Position numbers and translations under genes: made by a program. The notes beneath the pieces were generated by a model, which was given only the letters and a program-made list of their open reading frames with translations, was not told the origin of the DNA and ran no database searches. From Murimonas intestini (GTDB taxonomy: Bacteria > Bacillota > Clostridia > Lachnospirales > Lachnospiraceae), in contig QGGY01000015.1 of NCBI GenBank assembly GCA_003148945.1, positions 71,338-135,337 of the forward strand: DNA of 64,000 bases. Direction: 5' to 3'. Every line of letters starts with the position of its first letter. The stretch's first letter is position 1. This document shows, piece after piece, positions 58,408 through 64,000 of this stretch.

Positions 58408-58458
58408 AAACGCTGAAGCAGGAATAGTAACCAGGTTCATTCCGGCTTCAGCGTTTTT
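58408..58458. terminator. shared terminator between fucosidase and AraC genes
   Basis: AAACGCTGAAGC and GCTTCAGCGTTT are exact inverted repeats flanked by A and T runs. The right arm lies in the last codons of the convergent AraC gene. Confidence 0.75.
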
Positions 58459-59291
58459 CTATATTCTGCGGGGGAGATACCCGTGTGTTTTTTAAATATC
58501 CTGCTGAAATAAAGTGGATTTTCATAGCCTGCTATCAACCCTATCTCTCCTATATCATAATCTGTACTTTCCAGGAGCTCTTTTGCCCTGGTGATGCGCA
58601 GGGAGGTGAGGTACTGCAGGGGCGGAACTCCTGTATACTGCCTGAAGCTGCGTATGAACCAGCATGTACTCATATGCTGGTCTCTGGCATAGTCTTCGAT
58701 CTGGATGCTGCGGGCAAAGTTTTCATGGAAGTACTGGATAGCGTGCTCCATTTCCTTCTGCATCCGGCCTCTCTGGCCCGGGCTTTCCTTTAGCTGACGC
58801 TTCACCAGCAGAAAGAGCTGACGTAAAAGGAGAGGGAGAAGCTCTTCGAAATATGGCCTCTGGATCTGCAGTTCACGTATCATCTGCAGAAACAGCTCCT
58901 GGCAGCGTGAAGAGACTCCTGTGTGCAGGATGGGAGCATCCTTATCAATTGCGTATTCTTCTGTTAAAGCAGACGCTTCATATCCTGTAAAGTGGACCCA
59001 GTATACTTCTGGGTTATCTGTCAGATAATAGATATAATGCTGAAGCGCCTGCGGGCGGTAGAGCACCATGCTTCCGGCAGAGACCCTGACCGGGCTGCCG
59101 GAAAAATAGAACAAGGCACTCCCGGATGCGATGTACAGAAGCTGGTAATCAGGCCGCCCGGCAGGCCTGAGAGTAAACATATCAGGGCGGGAAATGAGCC
59201 TGTAGACGCCGCAGCTGTTAACCCGCAGCGGGACCGACAGATTTTCAAGTTCAGTTTCTTCAGGGTTCAGATATCCTGTATTTGTGTACAT
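58437..59291 (-). CDS. AraC-family regulator
   Basis: 284 residues from the ATG at 59291 (AAAGGAGACAAGCC upstream); a longer frame from 59342 lacks a ribosome site. N-terminal cupin-like AraC ligand domain (RPDYQLLYIASGSALFYFSG, VLYRPQALQHYIYYL). C-terminal HTH pair (about 190-280): QIEDYARDQHMSTCWFIRSF and YDIGEIGLIAGYENPLYFSR, then KKHTGISPAEYRKTL. Divergent from the beta-galactosidase gene and likely its activator. Confidence 0.9.
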   Translation of the reverse strand: MYTNTGYLNPEETELENLSVPLRVNSCGVYRLISRPDMFTLRPAGRPDYQLLYIASGSALFYFSGSPVRVSAGSMVLYRPQALQHYIYYLTDNPEVYWVHFTGYEASALTEEYAIDKDAPILHTGVSSRCQELFLQMIRELQIQRPYFEELLPLLLRQLFLLVKRQLKESPGQRGRMQKEMEHAIQYFHENFARSIQIEDYARDQHMSTCWFIRSFRQYTGVPPLQYLTSLRITRAKELLESTDYDIGEIGLIAGYENPLYFSRIFKKHTGISPAEYRKTLKPE

Positions 59292-59454
59292 GGCTTGTCT
59301 CCTTTTAAATGGATTCCCGCGGTCAGCGGGCCGGGTGAACATACATATTGTATCATTTTGTGCATATATTGTCTAATGTTAGATATGGATTTATATCTGT
59401 TTTTTTTTATAATGGATATATGTGATAAATAACTTTACTTTGGAGGACTATTGA

Positions 59455-62562
<3,108 letters not shown>

Positions 62563-62578
62563 AAAGCACTTGCCACTC

Positions 62579-62606
62579 TTGGCGGTTATTGGTAGAATAA
62601 GATAAT
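62579..62606 (+). promoter_or_regulatory. possible promoter of xpt
   Basis: TTGGCG, 16 bp, GATAAT. No purine riboswitch was found in the 63-base leader. Confidence 0.35.
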
Positions 62607-62669
62607 ATACGGCAGGTCGTGCGCTTGCGAATAAAGTATTATATTGCCGGAGTGAAAGGGAACGTAAGG

Positions 62670-63260
62670 ATGAATTTTTTAGAAGAACGTATTTTAAAAG
62701 ACGGTATTGTGAAAGAAGGGAATGTCCTGAAGGTGGACAGCTTTCTGAATCATCAGATGGATATAGCTCTGTTTGATGAGATTGGGAAAGAATTCAAGAG
62801 GCGTTTTGCAGGAAAAAATATTAATAAGATACTGACTATAGAGGCATCAGGCATCGGTATCGCATGTGTGGCGGCACAGCATTTTCATGTTCCTGTCGTC
62901 TTTGCCAAGAAGGCAAAGAGCATAAATCTGGAAGGCGAAATGTATGTGGCAGAGGTGGAATCATTTACACACAAATGTAAAAATCAGGTTATAGTAGCCC
63001 AAAAATTTCTGAGTGCAAAAGACCATGTATTGATCATTGACGATTTTCTGGCAAACGGGTGCGCCCTTCAGGGGCTTATCCAGCTGGTGCAGTCAGCGGA
63101 AGCTGCTGTAGAGGGGATCGGTATAGTGATAGAGAAGGGATTTCAGTCAGGAGGCAGGATGATAAGGAATCTAGGTTATCAGCTGGAATCTCTGGCTATT
63201 GTAGACAGCATGGATGCCGAAAAAGGCACAATAGTATTCAGGGAGCAGGGGAACGAGTAG
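62670..63260 (+). CDS. xpt: xanthine phosphoribosyltransferase
   Basis: 196 residues from ATG 62670; the frame from 62619 adds 17 residues with no ribosome site. [20 protein letters not shown] at the N-terminus and the PRPP-binding motif [18 protein letters not shown] (about 125-142) are typical of Xpt, whose usual length is about 194. It converts xanthine plus PRPP to XMP. It is separate from, but functionally linked to, the purine permease and Mo-hydroxylase genes at 40-48 kb. Confidence 0.93.
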   Translation: MNFLEERILKDGIVKEGNVLKVDSFLNHQMDIALFDEIGKEFKRRFAGKNINKILTIEASGIGIACVAAQHFHVPVVFAKKAKSINLEGEMYVAEVESFTHKCKNQVIVAQKFLSAKDHVLIIDDFLANGCALQGLIQLVQSAEAAVEGIGIVIEKGFQSGGRMIRNLGYQLESLAIVDSMDAEKGTIVFREQGNE

Positions 63261-63274
63261 AATAAGAAGCATAT

Positions 63275-63318
63275 AAGAGGAACCAGTCGGGAATATCTCC
63301 TGAACTGGTTCCTCTTTT
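63275..63318. terminator. terminator between xpt and the Pro/Cys-rich gene
   Basis: AAGAGGAACCAGT and ACTGGTTCCTCTT pair over 13 bp and are followed by TT. It serves both convergent genes. Confidence 0.85.
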
Positions 63319-63351
63319 AAGATTATCAGTAGACTGATTATATTCTCACGG

Positions 63352-64000
63352 TTAAAAGAGCTTAAATGATGGTTTCACAGGGCAGCACGGTTCCGGCTCA
63401 CATGGAGGCTTAACAGGGCAGCAAGGTTCCGGCTCACATGGAGGCTTAACAGGGCAGCAAGGCTCCGGCTTGCATGGAGGTTTCGAAGGGCAGCAAGGCT
63501 CCGGTTTGCATGGAGGCTTAGGAGGGCAGCAAGGCTCCGGTTTGCATGGAGGCTTCGAAGGGCAGCAAGGTTCCGGCTCACATGGAGGCTTAGGAGTGCA
63601 GCATGGCTCCGGTTTACATGGCGGTTTTGGCGGCCAATCATTGTCATGTCCGCATGAGGGTTCAGGCGGGCAGTATCCCCAAGGAGGACAAGGAGGATAA
63701 GGCGGTATTGGGGGATAGGGCGGTATCGGCGGGTAAGGCGGTGTTGGTGGGTAAGGTGGTTTTGGTGGGTAGGGAGGCATAGGTGGATAGGGAGGCATAG
63801 GCGGGTAAGGGGACGCCGGCGGATAGGAAGGCTGGACTGACGGGCAGCACCAGCCTGGATATGACGGCGGCATGCCTCCTATGGCGGGTATCACAAGAAT
63901 TCCCTGGGCGTTGCTGAAGCTCTGGCTGATATTAGTATTCTGGTTGACACTGCCTGAAGGCGGGCTGCAGGAGGAGGACCCTTCCGGGATCTTAGAGCAG
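63352..64000 (-). CDS. Pro/Cys-rich repeat protein, 5' end outside the window
   Basis: Open from the window edge to the stop at 63352, at least 215 residues, with no start inside. The internal GTG at 63894 is not required because the frame is open above it. Order: a Ser/Asn/Gln-rich part (SVNQNTNISQSFSNAQGILV), about nine PPYPPx repeats, then seven 12-residue repeats of the type PPCKPEPCCPSK, and a short tail SFKLF. The 36-bp DNA repeats are easy to see between 63370 and 63630. No membrane helix in the visible part. Repetitive Pro/Cys proteins can be cell-surface or spore-coat proteins, cross-linked by disulphides or binding metal; none of these is proven. Confidence 0.7.
   Translation of the reverse strand, partial: CSKIPEGSSSCSPPSGSVNQNTNISQSFSNAQGILVIPAIGGMPPSYPGWCCPSVQPSYPPASPYPPMPPYPPMPPYPPKPPYPPTPPYPPIPPYPPIPPYPPCPPWGYCPPEPSCGHDNDWPPKPPCKPEPCCTPKPPCEPEPCCPSKPPCKPEPCCPPKPPCKPEPCCPSKPPCKPEPCCPVKPPCEPEPCCPVKPPCEPEPCCPVKPSFKLF
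63370..63630 (-). repeat. 36-bp coding tandem repeats
   Basis: Seven near-identical 36-bp units coding PPC[KE]PEPCC plus three variable residues. Copy number could vary by slippage. Confidence 0.8.

Noticed and set aside
62563-62669. Purine riboswitch before xpt
   Set aside because: The leader is only about 63 bases after the likely promoter and lacks the conserved three-way-junction elements.

Overview
The window looks like a chromosomal segment of a gut Gram-positive anaerobe of the Clostridia, most likely Lachnospiraceae. This is inferred from purine-rich Shine-Dalgarno sites, YesM/YesN-type two-component genes, LacI/AraC-controlled glycan genes with two GH29 fucosidases, a molybdenum hydroxylase operon and moderate GC. 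No rRNA, tRNA or other species marker is visible, so the genus is open. The sequence falls into two blocks.

Block 1 (1 to about 28.1 kb) is most of a siphovirus-type prophage read on the + strand; its left end lies outside the window. Order: small early proteins with a duplicated Cys-rich gene (25-1817), an orphan C5 DNA methyltransferase (1873), a ribbon-helix-helix regulator with paired operators (3303), a tyrosine recombinase (4047), an ArpU-like late regulator (5102), HNH nuclease/TerS/TerL/portal/protease/capsid (5638-11345), head-tail connectors and tail tube (11357-13364), tail chaperones joined by a -1 frameshift (13377-13999), a small membrane-protein gene with its own promoter and terminator (14055), tape measure, Dit, Tal and baseplate/fibre genes (14357-23322), then XhlA-like protein, holin and amidase (24042-25583). 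The fibre gene ends in an invertible cassette: a second, silent C-terminus lies on the opposite strand (23334-23945), and the pair is bounded by perfect 17-bp inverted repeats.

After the lysis genes is an accessory region. It holds a short, strongly promoted RNA gene of three hairpin units ending in a type I-C CRISPR-repeat-like tail (25615-25847), a convergent 172-aa gene, and a small regulon in which three promoters each carry the palindrome ATTCGTACGAAT between -35 and -10 (26.5-27.9 kb). The prophage right end should lie in 27.9-28.3 kb.

Block 2 (28.3-64 kb) is host metabolism. An mglBAC-type galactose/methyl-galactoside ABC transporter (28352-32985) is followed by a YesN/YesM two-component system with two further sugar-binding proteins (33176-38719) and an L,D-transpeptidase (38942). 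Next come a purine permease, a FecCD-type ABC transporter, a three-subunit molybdenum hydroxylase and a MocA-like nucleotidyltransferase (40437-48850). Then a fucosyl/galactosyl-glycan locus: LacI, sugar ABC transporter, GH29 fucosidase, LacI, AraC, second GH29, AraC and GH2 beta-galactosidase (48842-62562). Xanthine phosphoribosyltransferase (62670) and a Pro/Cys-rich repeat protein running off the window (63352-64000, minus) close the segment.
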